A DNA stretch of 64,000 nucleotides from NCBI RefSeq assembly GCF_000321225.1, contig NW_004450481.1:912394-976393 (forward strand). The letters are read 5' to 3'. Origin of the DNA: Odobenus rosmarus divergens. Its lineage: Eukaryota; Chordata; Mammalia; Carnivora; Odobenidae. The notes beneath the pieces are model-generated. The model made no database searches. It saw only the letters and a list, made by a program, of their open reading frames with translations, and was not told the origin of the DNA. The position numbers and the translations under genes are program-made. This document shows positions 1 through 17,651 of the stretch, piece after piece. Each line of letters opens with the position of its first letter. The first letter of the stretch is position 1.

Positions 1-5203
<5,203 letters not shown>

Positions 5204-5785
5204 GACTCTCACTCCCCCACAGGCGCCTCCTGTCTTATCTGCTCCTCGCCCGCCCGCCTTGTGTAAGCGCCCCCCGCCCTGCCCCCCACCGGCCCACCCA
5301 CACCCGACCATCCGTACCACTTCCAACCTCATAGGAGCCGATGTATTTATTTTCCTTGAGTTTTTATTTATGCTGTAAAATGTACCAAGCGATGGTTAAA
5401 GGGGACGTCAGACCCAGTAGTGTGATGTTGGTAGATGCTTTTTAAAAAAACAACATTGTTATTCACAAGCCCCCCTCCCAGATCCCCCTTGTGCCCCCCA
5501 CCCCCTCCACCCCAGTTCTCCGGAAAAGCCAGAGCGTGTCTGCAAGGGTCTAGCGCTGGGGCCCTGCTGTAGCCTGGCAGCATGGGTGGGAGCCCTTCTC
5601 CCTGCTCCTACTCTCCAGTCCGGGCCTTAAAGACTTGGCTGGGACCTATTCCGTACCCAGGCTTTGCTCTGAACCTGTGCCAGGGGGAGAAGTCGGCATT
5701 TCCGGATCTTTCTCTTAAGTCATTTTATCATGGACTAGTGCGTGCTCCGTGTCCACCCCAATAAAAGGATCTTTCCTACTCGACC
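5204..5785 (+). terminator. DDA1: DDA1 3'UTR and polyadenylation signal
   Basis: From the DDA1 stop codon the sequence is non-coding down to a canonical AATAAA at 5760-5765. Cleavage is expected near 5780. Confidence 0.85.
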
Positions 5786-7814
5786 TCGCGTCTTTGCTCC
5801 GTGTGCCTCAGCCCCGGAGGACGGAGCTGCTGAGAGTCGTCTCATCATCACCAAGAGGAGCCAAGAAGGGCCCCCACGTGCCAGGGCCCTGGGACCCACT
5901 GGATTCTCTCATGGGCCTGCTGTGGCCACCTCGCTCAGAGCCAAGACCTACCTGGACCCACCCCCATGCCTCACCTGTCAAGGTGTCCCGGAGGACCAGG
6001 ACACCCCTGAGAGATGGGCCATGTCGCCAAGGATATAACTGTGGTCAACCCCACGCCCTGGATGCCTTGGGTCAGGGTGGCATGCCCACCAGCCACCGCA
6101 GAGACAGCCCAGGTGGCCCGGCCTCAAGCGCCCCTGGTTCAGAGACGAGGCACGTGGAGCTGCGAGGAACGCCCAGCCCAGGGGCTGTTGGTCTGCGAGT
6201 TACACACAGCCCCTCACGGGCTGTCAGCTAGGCTGGGTTTGGGCCTGAGTTTGGAGACATAGGGGGCATTCAGGCTCCAGGCAGAAGGTTTGAGGCTTCA
6301 AACACTGGGCCTGGGGCCAGGGGGAACACTGCTGCTCCCCCCACACCAGCCCCAAGTGGGGGCCATGGTCTGGGAGCTGAGTGCTGGGGCTTTGTGGGAA
6401 GTGGGGGGTTGGGCCATGGAGCTAGAAGGAACACCAGGCCTTAGGGGGCGCCAACCCCAGATTATCACTGTGGAGCTCCCTGCCTGAGCCAGACCGCTAG
6501 GGCCTGGGCCACCCAGCGCCTCCCACGGTGGAAGGTTCTGGGGTTTACCACCTAACTGTGCCGTGGGGCCGAGGGGCTTTTCCTCCCAGCTGTGGGTGGC
6601 ATTTACATCGCGTTGAGTCCCTGTGGTTGCAAGGCAGGTGCTCACAAAATACAAGCTGACCTCGGTGGTGGTGTGGTGGGCTGAGTGCCCAGAGGCTCTA
6701 GATGCCTTGGGATCCCCAGTCCCAGGGCTCCGTCTGCCCCTAGGCAGGCACGTGGTGTCCTGATTATTAGTGAGTACAGTTCAGCTTCAAAGGCCACAGG
6801 ACAGTGGGAGCTGGTGGCACCCCTGCCCTCACCTCTCTGGCCCTTGAGCGACTGGGTTCGTCTGTCAGTGTCATCCATGGCTCAGGCAGGGGTCCCACGG
6901 CCAGGGCCCACTGAGGTCTCCAGAGTGCAGGCTCCTCGGCCAGCCTTTGCCCACCTCTCCTGCCTTTGGGACCGCCCCCTTATTCCTCTGCTCCTTCGGA
7001 CACCAAACTCTGCCTTCCCACACCTCTGTGCCTTTGCACAGTCTGCTCTCCTGCCTCCAGTGAACCTTGGTTTCTTCTTTCACAGCCCTCCGAAGTGCCC
7101 CTTCCTCACGCTGGCTCCCCTGGGCTCCCCCAGCCATGGAGCAGGGCGCATCAGACTCTGAGCCTTTAGCTGTGGACATGCTTGCGGTGGGGGGAGGGGT
7201 CGCGTCCCATTCCCGACCACACAACGAAGAGTCCCAGCAACTCAGGTCTGACAGCGGTCCCACAGTGAGGCGTCCCAGCCACTCCCTAATTCCATCCCCG
7301 AACGTGCCGTCCCCTCAACATCCAGACTCCGGTGCCAGGTGCCTTCTGATTTTCCTACCCCAGGTTCTTTCCACCGCCGAGTGGCTCTTCAGATGACAGC
7401 CTGGGGTGGGGGGGCAGTTATGCCAGAACGTGGGGCGAAGAGGACTGTGTCACCTCTGTCCCCCTGCTGGACCAAGGCCAACTCGGGACTCAGGCCTGGC
7501 ACCCAAACTGCTGAGTCTTTCCAACACTTTGAGATTTCTTCCTTTGTCTAGGAGGCTGAGGCCAGGGCCTGAGGCTCTGCATCTCCTCCCAGGGGCCCCA
7601 GGCCTGGAGTTGGCCCCCAAATCTGGGCCGACTCAGAGTTGGTGCAGTCTGGAGTTTTCCATCTGTGGCCTCAAGACCCAGTTCTTAGGAGGAGGCCCCC
7701 AAGGGTCACAGGATGGGAGGGGCACCCACCCTAGGCCTGCTAGGTACCCCGGAAGCCAGCACCAACTACAAGTCACTGGGCACCCTGATCCCCCTTCCAC
7801 TGCTCTGTCCTCGA
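5786..7814. other. Intergenic region between convergent DDA1 and ANO8
   Basis: About 2 kb between the two 3' ends. The reading frames present are short, unspliced and proline- or serine-rich, as expected of GC-rich non-coding DNA. I see no SINE, RNA gene or conserved exon. Confidence 0.6.
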
Positions 7815-8130
7815 GCACTGTTGAAATATACTTTTTATTGCATTTCTGCCGTTTTACAAAAATATGACAAAATAAATTAAAAACAAATAAATAATCGCCT
7901 ATTCTGTGTGTTTTCTGTTGGTTTTTTGGGGTTTCCTTTCGTTTTCCCCATCCAAGTCGAAAGGAAAACGGCAGATGGGGGGGCGGGTCGGCCCCCGGCC
8001 CTGCCCCAGGACAGGGCAGCCAATACTGGGGGCCGTCGGGCCGAAGCGCGTTTTCTGGGTGGCAGCCGCCGCCCCGGTCCACGGACTGATATTGCATATG
8101 AGAACAGGAAGGCAGGGCGGGCGGGTGGAG
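7815..8130 (-). terminator. ANO8: ANO8 3'UTR and polyadenylation signal
   Basis: On the minus strand, AATAAA at 7839-7834 follows the ANO8 stop codon by about 290 bases. This gives a short 3'UTR ending near 7815. Confidence 0.8.
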
Positions 8131-11100
8131 CTAATGCCAGCCGCTGGGCCAGCACACGGCCTGGGGGCTGGGGCTGGGCGAGGGCGCCGGGGCCTCGGGG
8201 AGCTCGGAGGTGGGCGGCAGCGGCGGGGGCGGGAGGCTGTAGAAGCTGGCGTCCCCCGGCAGGGGCTGCGGGGGGGGGGGGGCCCCGGGGGGGGCGCAGG
8301 GCGGGCAGTCGGCAGCGGCGGCGGCGGCGGCGGCGGGGGGGGGGGGGGCCTGGCGGGGGGCGGCGCCCTCGCCCCCGCAGCCCCACGGCCCGTCCCACTG
8401 CCAGCAGCCTGCGGGCGGCGTCGGGGGCCGGGGCAGCGGCGTTGGCGGCGGCGCGGGGCTCCGGCTGCGGCGGGTGCGGAGGGCAGGGGCGCCCACGGGG
8501 GCCAGCGCTGTCCCTGCGGAGGCGAGAGGGGCCGTTCCGGGGGGGTGCCGCCCCCGCCGCCGGACCCCGCTCAGACCCTGCCCGCGCTCCCTCCCCGGCT
8601 TCCAGGCACATCGAGGGCCTTATTGCTTCTGATCAGTGACAAGGGGTGGGCGTCTTCTGGTGCCTCCCCTGCCTCTGGGCACTGGGCCCCTCCCCATCAT
8701 GGGGAAAGGACAGTCTGAGGAAGTCCCTCTGATTCCTGACCTTCGTCCCTGGTGCTGCAGCTGCCACCTCTTGGGCTCCCTGGGGGATGAGCTGCTGGAG
8801 CCTGGGGCTGGGTTGGGCTGGGGTTGGGAGGGCAAGGTTGGGGTGGGGGCCGTGAGGCTGGCACCTCTTGCTCAGCACAGATGTGGGTGCAGCCTGTGGC
8901 TGAGCACCCCGAGCTCCCCAGGCGGGGGCAGCTGCAGCCCCCACTTCCAAGGAAGGCCTCCTTGAACAGCTCGGCTGCAGGGTGCGGACTTGCATAGAGG
9001 CCTGGGGGGAGGGGGGTCCAGTCCCCCCAGAGTGAGCTGGGTGTGGGGCCTTATCATAGGGCAGGAGAGGCTGGGCCAGGTGGTGAAGAAGCGTTCTTCA
9101 TCTCTCCCAGCCCCAGAGCACGGGGGGCAGGGTGCCCTGGGAGGGGTACTAGGACAGGGGGCTTTGGCTGTCGGGGTCCTGGAGACACTGAGGCGGCTTT
9201 GACTGAGAGGCTCCACGTACCACATACCCAGGTTCCCAGCCGGTACCAGAGACCGGGCCTCCTCTGTCCCCTTCAGCCCCTCTCCCCAGGCCTGGCCACC
9301 CCAGCCCTTCCCGCCGAGCCCCGCCCAGAGTCCCCACCCCCGAGTTAAAGCTTGTGACCTGAGCCTTCCTCTTCAGGCCGGGGGGCGTCCGGCTCCTCAG
9401 CCGCAGCCTCGTCCATCGGCCCACTCCGCTGGCCTCGGCCTCCTCCACCGCCGGGGGTCCCGTCCAGCCGGGCCTGCCCGCCTGCCCCGTTGGACCCGGT
9501 GTCAGCCCGGGCCCCGCCGAAAGGGAAGAGCTTGCCGGCGTGGAAGGCCTTGGGCGGTGAGTGGCTGCGCTCTGGGTCCCGCCGGGTCTCAGGTGACTTG
9601 AGGAACTTGAAGCTGAGGAAGGCTGGCAGGCGGGTGTCGCTACCCGTGGGTGACTGGGCAGGGGGTGGCCGGGCGGCAGGGCCGGCCCCCGCGCCAGCCA
9701 GTGAGGATGCAGCCCCAGACGACAGGAACTTGCCCTGCAGTGGGATGATCTGCTTCAGCTTCATGACGTTGTTGGGCGCCAGCAAGGACCCCGGGCGCTT
9801 GGGCCGCTCTTGCCCGTGGCCACCTGCCCCGCTGCCCTTGGCCTTGGCGGAGGCCTTCTCGGGGGCAGCGGGGTCCAGCCCTGAGCCTTCGGCCCGAGCC
9901 TCCTCCCGGCCGCTGGCATCACGCTCTCGCCGGGCGTGGTGCTCCGCGTGGCGCTGGCGCTCCTCCTCCTCCCGCCGCCGCCGCTGCTGCTGCTGGTAGC
10001 GGTGCTGGGCCTGACGTTCATGTCTCTGCGGGCGCAAAAGAGCCATTACCGGGACTGGGCACACGGGGGGGTGTGGGCAGGTGCCGGCTGAGGCCCCAGG
10101 CCCTCGCGGGTGCTCTCTGCCGGAGTGGGGAGAGATCCAAACACTTACTGGGCTGGTGCCCAGCTGCACCCCTGGACCCACCCCGGGGCTCTCTGAGGAA
10201 GTAGGGAGAGATCTAACCACTTATTAGGCACCAACTGCATTCCTGGATCCATGCCAGTACTTTCTGAGACTTGAGAAGGGAACGGACATTACGGGCCACC
10301 GACGCTGTCCCCAGCCATGTGCCAGGGACTGTCTTAAGAACTGGGAGAACGTAAACACATCTTGGGCCTCAACCGTTCTGTTTTCTGGAGAACCAGGGAC
10401 AGAGTCATGACTGACACAGACCAGAGCCACATGTGGCTTTGTCAATGCCAATTTAAGTGATTAAAATAAAACAAAATAAGAATTCTGTCTCTCGGTTGTA
10501 CCAGCCCCACATCAAGTGCCCGTCAGCCCCCCGTAGTGAGGGATCACACGGGGCAGGCACAGAATGTTTCCATCATCCCGGAGAGCGTCGCCTGGCCCTG
10601 ATGAGCTCCTTGGCCCACTCGGCAGCTTTCTGGGGAATGTGGCAGAAGCCGGGCTTCTCTAGGAAGCATCTGCCGTGTCCCTGGCCCCAAACAGGACACT
10701 GCCGGCGAGCTGGCGATGACTAAAGGTTCACAAGTGCCAGGCCGGTGCTGGATGCCACCGGGGATTCCGCGAGGGAGCGGCCCGGGCGGCGCGCTCATCA
10801 TTACCCTGGGCTCCCACCTCTTTCCCTCCTGCTCAGCAGCTGGCTGCCGGCGGAGGCCGAGGCCGAGAAGCCCCGCTGAGTGCAGGCGGCAGCCGAGCCC
10901 GGCCCTGCCCCGCACTGCCCGCCCCCCCCCCATACCTTGAAGGCCTCCCGGCGCTGGTACTCCAGCTTGGCCATCTCCTCGGCCACCCAGCCTGGGATGT
11001 CGGGGATGGCCACGTGGATGAGGTACTTGAGGAGCAGGGCGAAGTGCTGAGGCGACAGAGGAGGAGGCTGCAGGCTTGGGGACGCCTTGCCCCCCCCCCC

Positions 11101-14100
11101 CTCCCTCCTTCTCCTAGCTGCGGAAAAATAGAAGTCCAGGTAAAGACTGTAGCATAGCATTAAGCCAGAAGCAAATTCATTAGCAGGGCCTGTGTGAGTC
11201 TCCAGCACATCTAGCTCTGCTGCACCCCCGCCCCCCGCCCCGCCCCGCTCCCCCCGCTCCACCCCCGCGCAGCCACCGGCCCCACCTCAAGCACCACCAC
11301 AGACACAATGGCCGCCTCGGGGCTGAGCCAGGGGAAGAGGCGCTGCAGCTGCCCGCACTGGCCGATTAGGTAGCAGTTGACCACGATGGCCAGGACGCCC
11401 ATGGCCTCCATCACCTTCTGCAGGGGAACATGGCAGGGGAGGGCTCGGGTGGGGTCCGGCCACCCTTCCTGGGCCTCCTGCCCCGCCCCAGCGCGCCCGG
11501 CCTCCCTCCGGGCCTCGGCTCCGAGCCCCCGGCCGCTCCCCACACCTGCCACTGGCCGATGCTCCCAACCCGCTGCCCGAAGGGCCGCTGCAGCCCCGTG
11601 CACAGCTTGAGGGCGTCGCTCCGGATCTCGATGAGGTTGTTGACCAGGGCGCACAGAGCAGCCAGGGGAAAGGCAGACGAGAAGAGGACAACGTAGCCGA
11701 ACTGCACGAACATCTCCTGGTAGTCCTGGAAGGTGTCCTGCAGGCAGGTGCCCGGGTGTGGCCTTGGGCCCCCTCCCTCAGACCCGGATGCCTCCTACCT
11801 TCGACTACCTTCTTCTCTCGAGGCCGCCTCCCGCCCTCCGATTCTCCTGAATGGACCCAGAGCTCCCCGCCTGGCAAGTTCCCAGCCACACATCCAGGGC
11901 CCCGTTTCCTCACGCCCCCGACCTCCACCCTCAGGCCGCATGCCCTGCCCTGCTGAGGGCCCGGCCTTGGGCCTCAGACGCCCTCCTCACCTCGTACTTC
12001 TTCATACAGCTCTCAAGCTCGGCCTGGGTGAGTTGGGGTGAGTGCTCCTCCTCGGGTGGGTCAATCCAAGACGACCGATTCTGCCGCCGCTGCCTCCGGC
12101 CCGAGTCACCTGAGCCAGGCTCTGGGTCCGGGCCCCCGTCTGGCCCCTGGTCACGGCCCTCGCCCCCAGCCCGGCGGAGCAGGGCGGCTGGAGGCTCCCG
12201 CGCAGGACTGCCGGGAGCCCCTTCGGCCTCATCGTCTTCTTCGGCCAGCGTGAATACTCCTGGCTCCAGCCCCTTCTCCACCATAGTGGGGCTCCCCTCC
12301 TCCAGGAGGGCCTCCGGGCCAGGCCGCCGCCGGCCGGCACCGCGCTCAGCAAAGCTGACCTTCTTCAGCCGGAGCCCGCAGTCCAGGAGGCCGCTGTCCT
12401 CGCCCTCCTCCTCGTCATCTTCCTCTTCCTCCTCCTCCTCCTCCTCCTCCTCCTCCTCGCCCTCCCGAGGCCCCTCCCCCACCTCCCCACCCTCCCCTGC
12501 CGGCCGCCGCTCCACGGGAGCCTCCTCCTCCTCCTCAGGTGCCCCGCAGCCCCCACCGAGACACCTGCGGGCCCCGCCGCCGCTGCCACCCTCTTCGGCC
12601 TGGGGTCCGAGGCGACGGGGTGCGGGGCGCTGGAGGCTCAGCAGGCCGAGCAGGGCGCGGGCCAGCTCCCAGGCCGCCTGCAGGCCGAGCTCGCCGCGGC
12701 CCAGCCGCCGGTACAGGTGCGGCTGCAAGACCTCGCGCACGTTCTGGAGGAACTGGCGGGTGATCAGCAGAGTGGCCAGCATCTGGGGGGCAGGAAGGGG
12801 GAGAGAGGCCACGTGGGGCGCGGGCGGGGCCCGGGGCACTGGGGCAGGCTGCTGGGGCTGGGGACCCGCCCTCCAGGAGCAAGTTTCCAGACACACGCCC
12901 TGAACCCAACTGCCGACTCCGCCCCATGTTAATGATGCCCCAGGACGTGGAGGCCCCGGCACTCAACCTCTGCAGCCTCTCCCACCATTCCTCTGCCACA
13001 AACCGTAGCCTGGCAGGCCACAGTGCTCCGAGTCAACCTCCTGGGGTTGCAACGCATGTTTCCACCCTGCTGTGGCTCAGGGTCCCCCTGCTTTGCAGCA
13101 CTGCCCGGGAGCTCAGCTGGGGCCCAGGGCCTCAGGAGGCCCCTGCCTTCTGCACCCCATCAGCAGAGCCCCGGCCCCTTGGAACATGCACCCTCGGCTC
13201 AGGCAGCGTGAGGCCCCAAGCACAGCCACACTGCCCGCCCTGGCGAGGTCCTGCGGGCTCGCCATCTGCCCCTACTTTGGCCCGGGCCATGAGCAGGAGG
13301 CCCCGGAGGGAGAGGAGGAGCAGGTGGAACCGCAGGGCCGCGAGCGGGACCAGCACCGCCCGAAGCTGCCGCTCGAGGCTCTGGGACAGGGACAGGACGA
13401 GCAGGAGCTGTGGAGGGACCGACGGACAGGTGGACGGACAGATGGGGGGGGCGACAGGCAGAGAGAGGACACACGGACGGACGGACGGACGGACAGAGAG
13501 AAAAGGATGGAGGACGGGGGGGAGGGGCTGGAGAGCCCGTGGACCCCTTGGGCCAAGTCCGGCCCCCACTGGCCACCACTGGGGGGCACTGCCTTGGGCT
13601 GGGGTCTCACCTCTTTCAAGCGCTCCATGTCTTTGAGGTAGAAGCCGATGTAGAAGAGGCTCAGGTAGGAATTGACAAATTGGAACTGTGGGAAGGAAGC
13701 AGGGGGGCAATCCCTCTGCTGCCTGGTCCCCAGGAGCCCCTCCTGTGCCCCATGCAGAGCCCTCACTGCCCACCTGCTGGCGCCCAACTCACCAGGACGA
13801 CTTTGATGATGAGGTGCTTCTCATAGGCGCTCTCCAGCCGGTAATTCTCTGGGGGCGAGGGGGTGAGTGAGGAGGTGGCCCAGGCCCCCAGAAGGCAGCG
13901 CGGGCCCTTGAAGGGCAGTAGGGACCTTCCTCCCCAGGGTGACAGGACCTCCCCTTGCAGGGCATACCCATGTCGTTGAGCCAGATGGCGAGCTTCTTAT
14001 AGCCCTCGGCACTGGCGCTGACCAGCAAGGCCAGCACAACTTTGGGCAGGAAGCGGGCAAGACGGGGCAGCCCTTTCACGCTCAGCACCAGCTCCTGCAG

Positions 14101-17100
14101 GGGCAGGGGGTTCACAGGTCATCCTGGCATCTGGGCTCAGGCCGGAGTGGACCTGGGCCGGGGGTGGCCAGGTCAGGGCCAAGGCCAGGGCTGGGGGCCG
14201 GAGGTCACCTGCAGCTGGAAGCAGCCGAGCATGAGCAGAAACACGCAGGCCAGGCAGGTGAGGCACAAGGGGAGGCTCACAAGCAGCTGGAAGAGCAGCC
14301 GCTTCCAGGGCGGGTAGTAGAACTCCTCAGCCCGCGTCACAGGGCTGATGCGCCGGATACCCTGGCAGAGGGTGGGGCTCAGCATGAGGCCGGAGGGGCT
14401 GCCCCTGCCCCCACACACCTTTCCCAAGGCCTCGGAATTCAATTTCCCTCCACCACGCCTTTGCTTTTGCGGTGCCCCCACCTAGTCCACCTTTCCCAGT
14501 CCCTCAAATGCAATTTCCCACGCCTCTCCTTAGGAGCATGCAGAGCCCCCCACCTGGCATACCCTTTCTGATACTGCAGCCCTATTTCACACCTTGTCTT
14601 TGCCCCTGCAGTGCCCCCCCATCTCATTCTTGGAGTCCTTGGACTCAGACACCCCCAACTGACCCTGAACTGGGGTCGTGGTTCCTCCACAGCTTCCCCA
14701 GGTGAGTCCAGCGTCCCCCATTTGTAGGCCAGCTCTGCGCCCCTCCGTTTCCACTCCTCCAAGAACAGGGTTGACCAGACCACGTTGAAGAGGGCAAAAA
14801 CCACACACGATACATCCCGGCTTGTCTGGGGATGGCGGAAGGCTGAGCTGTTAGCCAGGTTGGCCCAGGGAGGAGGGTGTCTCAGGCACTCCAGCCCCAG
14901 CCCAGCCCACTCCCAGCACCTGATCAGCCTCCGTAAATGTGTACAGGACAGAGCCAAAGACAGCTGGGTATACCATCGCTGATGTGTAGAAGCCCAGCCA
15001 GGCAAAGTACATGGCAATCTTCACTCCAAAGTAGTCACAGATCTCATCTGCCAGGAGCACAGGGGGGTCCTGGTCAGCCCTGCCCGCTTCCTGAGACTCC
15101 CGCACACCCCCCACCTGGGGCCACACCTAGAGGCTGGTTTTCACACACAGCTTGCACCCATGACTTCATGAGGCGGTTCAGGATGCGCTGCTCGTGGACA
15201 GGGAACACCTGCTGGATGATCCCGCGGGCCGCCAGCTCAGGGACTGTTGGGGGACAAGAGAGGGTGAGCCCCACCCTTCTGCCTGTGCCTGGCCTGGACA
15301 GTCCCCCCCACCCCCCCGCCCGAAACCCAAGTCGCAGTTTTTCCCTGCTTTTAATTATTCAGAGGCTCTTCCCAGGGGAGGAGCTCTGAGTGGGCAGAAT
15401 ATCTGGTTCTCCTTCAGAATCTGGGAGGTGCAGAGGCAGGCAGGAGGGGGCACAGGAATCCCACCGGGGATGGTGGGGTCCCAGTGTGGAACCCTGTTTT
15501 TAAATAAAGCCATTTGGCCTCAGATCACTGCTCCGAAGGTCTGAGGAATGGTGCAAAGCCGCCGTCAGAAGGTGAACTTGGAGCAGCTGGTCTCTTGGAG
15601 AGGAAACTGAGGCCCAGGGCCTCACCACACAGTGCGTGGAGTGCTGTCCTTGGTCCTGCCCCTACCTTATCCCAGACCCAAAAAACCATTTCTCTCGGAC
15701 ATGCCTCCCGGGGAGTAAGCCCCACCCCTATGCTAACGCCACACACCCCCACCATTGATTGATGTCTCTAGGCCCCACCCAACTCTTCACTAGCTTTTTT
15801 GGTCGGTTGCCTCTAGGCCCCACCCTCTCGCATTGATAGGTTGTATTCTAAGAGCCCCACCCAACTCCCCACTTGTGATTGGAGATCGGTCCCGCCTGCT
15901 TACTGATTGGCTGGTCCTCCAGGAAGCGCACATTGTGCAGCGCCTCGCCCTGCTTGGCCCGTAGGTTCTGCAGCCAAAAGCGGATGATGCTCTGGCGTTC
16001 CTGCAGGGGACAGGGCAGGGCCTGAGCACAGGAAACAGCGGCCCAAGCGCTAGGGCTGCGCACTGGGAGCCAGAGCTGGCCGCACCTGGGAGGTGAAGAA
16101 GCGCAGCTCACTCTCCACATTCTCGTAGATGAAGTCCTCCTCGCAAGAGAAGCCGCGGGTGCCCCCGCCAAACTCGGCCTTCACCGCTTTGCGCAAACCC
16201 AGCTCGTCGGCTCCTCGAAGTAGGCTGCCAAGAGGACACGGAGGTGGGGTCATGGGGAGACCCTGGCTCACCGTCCTGGAGCTAGGGTTGGTGTACCTGG
16301 CGGCCACCTGGGACAAACGCAAGGCGCTAAACCTCACAGTTGGCGCTTGGAAGGGTGGGGAGCTGGGCAGCAGGGTCAGCGAGAGGCCAGGGACAGAGAC
16401 TCGCCTCTCATACGTGGCGGTGACGAAGAAGGCATAGGCACGCGTGTGGCGGTGGTGGCGGACTTGCACGATGAGCTCAGGGATGCCCACGCGGATGTGG
16501 TTCAGCAGCCATAGCAGCGTGTGGTCATCAGTCGAGTCTGCCAAGGGGCACAGGGACTGATGGCTCTTGCCACAAGGGGTCCCAGGCCTCTTACAGACTT
16601 CTACTCAGGGGAGCCCAGCTCAGGGAAGCCCATTTGGGCACCGGGCAGGCGGCGGGCACAGGTACCTGGAAAGGTCATCAGCACGTCGCAGTTCTCCGTG
16701 GGCACTGTCTTCATCCACGCCTTGTGAGACACCAGGTAGCGACCAGCCTGCAGAAGCCGCTTTCCAAAAAGCTTATCTAGGGAGCAGGCAGGGCAGGGCC
16801 CAGGTCAGGCCACTCCCAGACGAGGACCCCAGCCTCCAGTTTAGTCCCTTGAGCCCTAGCCCCTGCTTGCACACTGGCCACGGCTCTTCCGCACTCAGTC
16901 TGGCATCCAGGGACCTGCAAGCTTTGGCCTCGGCTCGTTTCCTTCCCTCCTCGTCCTTGCACCAGCCAGGCCCTCCTCCAGGAATGCCCTTCCTCCAGGT
17001 CCTCCCTTACAAATCTTACTCATTCTTGAGGCCCAGCTCCGCCTCCAAAACCACAGTCGATGGGGCGCTCACTAGCAGCCCTGAGCGCTTCACCACATCA

Positions 17101-17651
17101 TGTCAGCGCGTCCTCATAGCTGGGCGCGGTTCTTACTCCCATTTCACAGGTGAGGAAACTGAGGACCAGGGCGTTTAAGTCACGCACGCAAGGTCACACA
17201 GGCGAGCTGGGATTCGAACCCAGGACCGTGATTCCGTATCCTCTGCGAGGAGGCTCTCTCAAGCGCATCCCTGCCGGGCTGCGATCCGGTAACCCAAAGG
17301 CGTGACTGAGCTCAGCCCTGGGTCGGGGCTCTCGGAGGGGCGTGTCCGAGTCTCTGCGCTGGGACCCCCGCCCCCTGTACCGTCCCAGCCGCGCTGGCCC
17401 CGCCGCAGCCGCAGTGCCGGGAGAAGCCGGCCCCTTGACTGGACTCCAGGCCCGGGACGGCTGACCCCAATCCCACTCCCCGTCCAGCCGCCGCGCGCAC
17501 CACAGGCACCTGCAACCCTGTCAGATCCAGCCGCCGCACACATACCCAGAACTCCAGACGCCGGGGCTGCAGGCTCGCCGTCAGGCGGGGGCCTCTTGCC
17601 ACGCTCGCCCTCCAGGGACGTGCCCCCGGCACTGGAGGTGGCTTCGGCCAT
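8131..17651 (-). CDS. ANO8: Anoctamin-8 (TMEM16H), complete, 18 coding exons
   Basis: ANO8 is a TMEM16-family membrane protein reported to tether ER to plasma membrane and scaffold calcium-signalling complexes. Exons, 5' to 3' on the minus strand: 17651-17546, 16776-16666, 16537-16405, 16224-16086, 16000-15904, 15243-15127, 15047-14920, 14825-14664, 14361-14209, 14094-13968, 13848-13793, 13685-13611, 12782-11991, 11737-11546, 11417-11286, 11046-10936, 10025-9359, 8513-8131. They total 3681 nt, 1226 residues plus stop; human is 1232. The start follows from the MAEATSSAGGTSLEGERGKR N-terminus; the end reads AVCWPSGWH. Visible parts are an N-terminal cytosolic domain, anoctamin helices from about residue 250, a long acidic insert with a 20-residue Glu/Asp run near 577-598, more helices, and an Arg/Gln- then Pro-rich tail. 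The exon ending at 16405 uses a GC donor; the one ending at 14664 uses a weak GTCAGT donor. Confidence 0.96.
13276..13407 (-). other. ANO8: Candidate cassette exon within ANO8 intron 12
   Basis: A 132-nt open stretch in the ANO8 frame lies between the exons 13685-13611 and 12782-11991. It is preceded by a pyrimidine-rich acceptor (CCCTCCACAG) and followed by GTAGGG. Both neighbouring junctions are phase 0, so inclusion would add 44 codons without a shift. The peptide is leucine-rich and hydrophobic with Arg-flanked segments, starting LLLVLSLSQS and ending LLLMARAK. It is not in the canonical protein as I remember it, and the donor is weak (A at -1). Confidence 0.35.
13418..13500. repeat. (GGAC)n-type microsatellite
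   Basis: Imperfect GGAC/GACG repeats, including the block CGGACGGACGGACGGACGGAC, in ANO8 intron 12. It lies immediately upstream (in ANO8 sense) of the candidate cassette exon and supplies part of its pyrimidine tract. Confidence 0.85.
17050..17250. repeat. MIR-type ancient SINE in ANO8 intron 1
   Basis: Contains the familiar MIR core and tail words CCATTTCACAGGTGAGGAAACTGAGG, AAGGTCACACAG and GGGATTCGAACCCAGG. Confidence 0.75.

Noticed and set aside
7906..8718. Long Gly/Arg-rich open frames on both strands
   Set aside because: GC-rich shadow of the last ANO8 exon and its flanks; no start context or family similarity.
11851..12903. 350-codon open frame on the plus strand with a poly-Ser run
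   Set aside because: It is the antisense of the Glu-rich ANO8 exon; the GAG/GAA codons read as CTC/TTC and TCC in reverse. The ANO8 reading is supported by splice frame and family identity.
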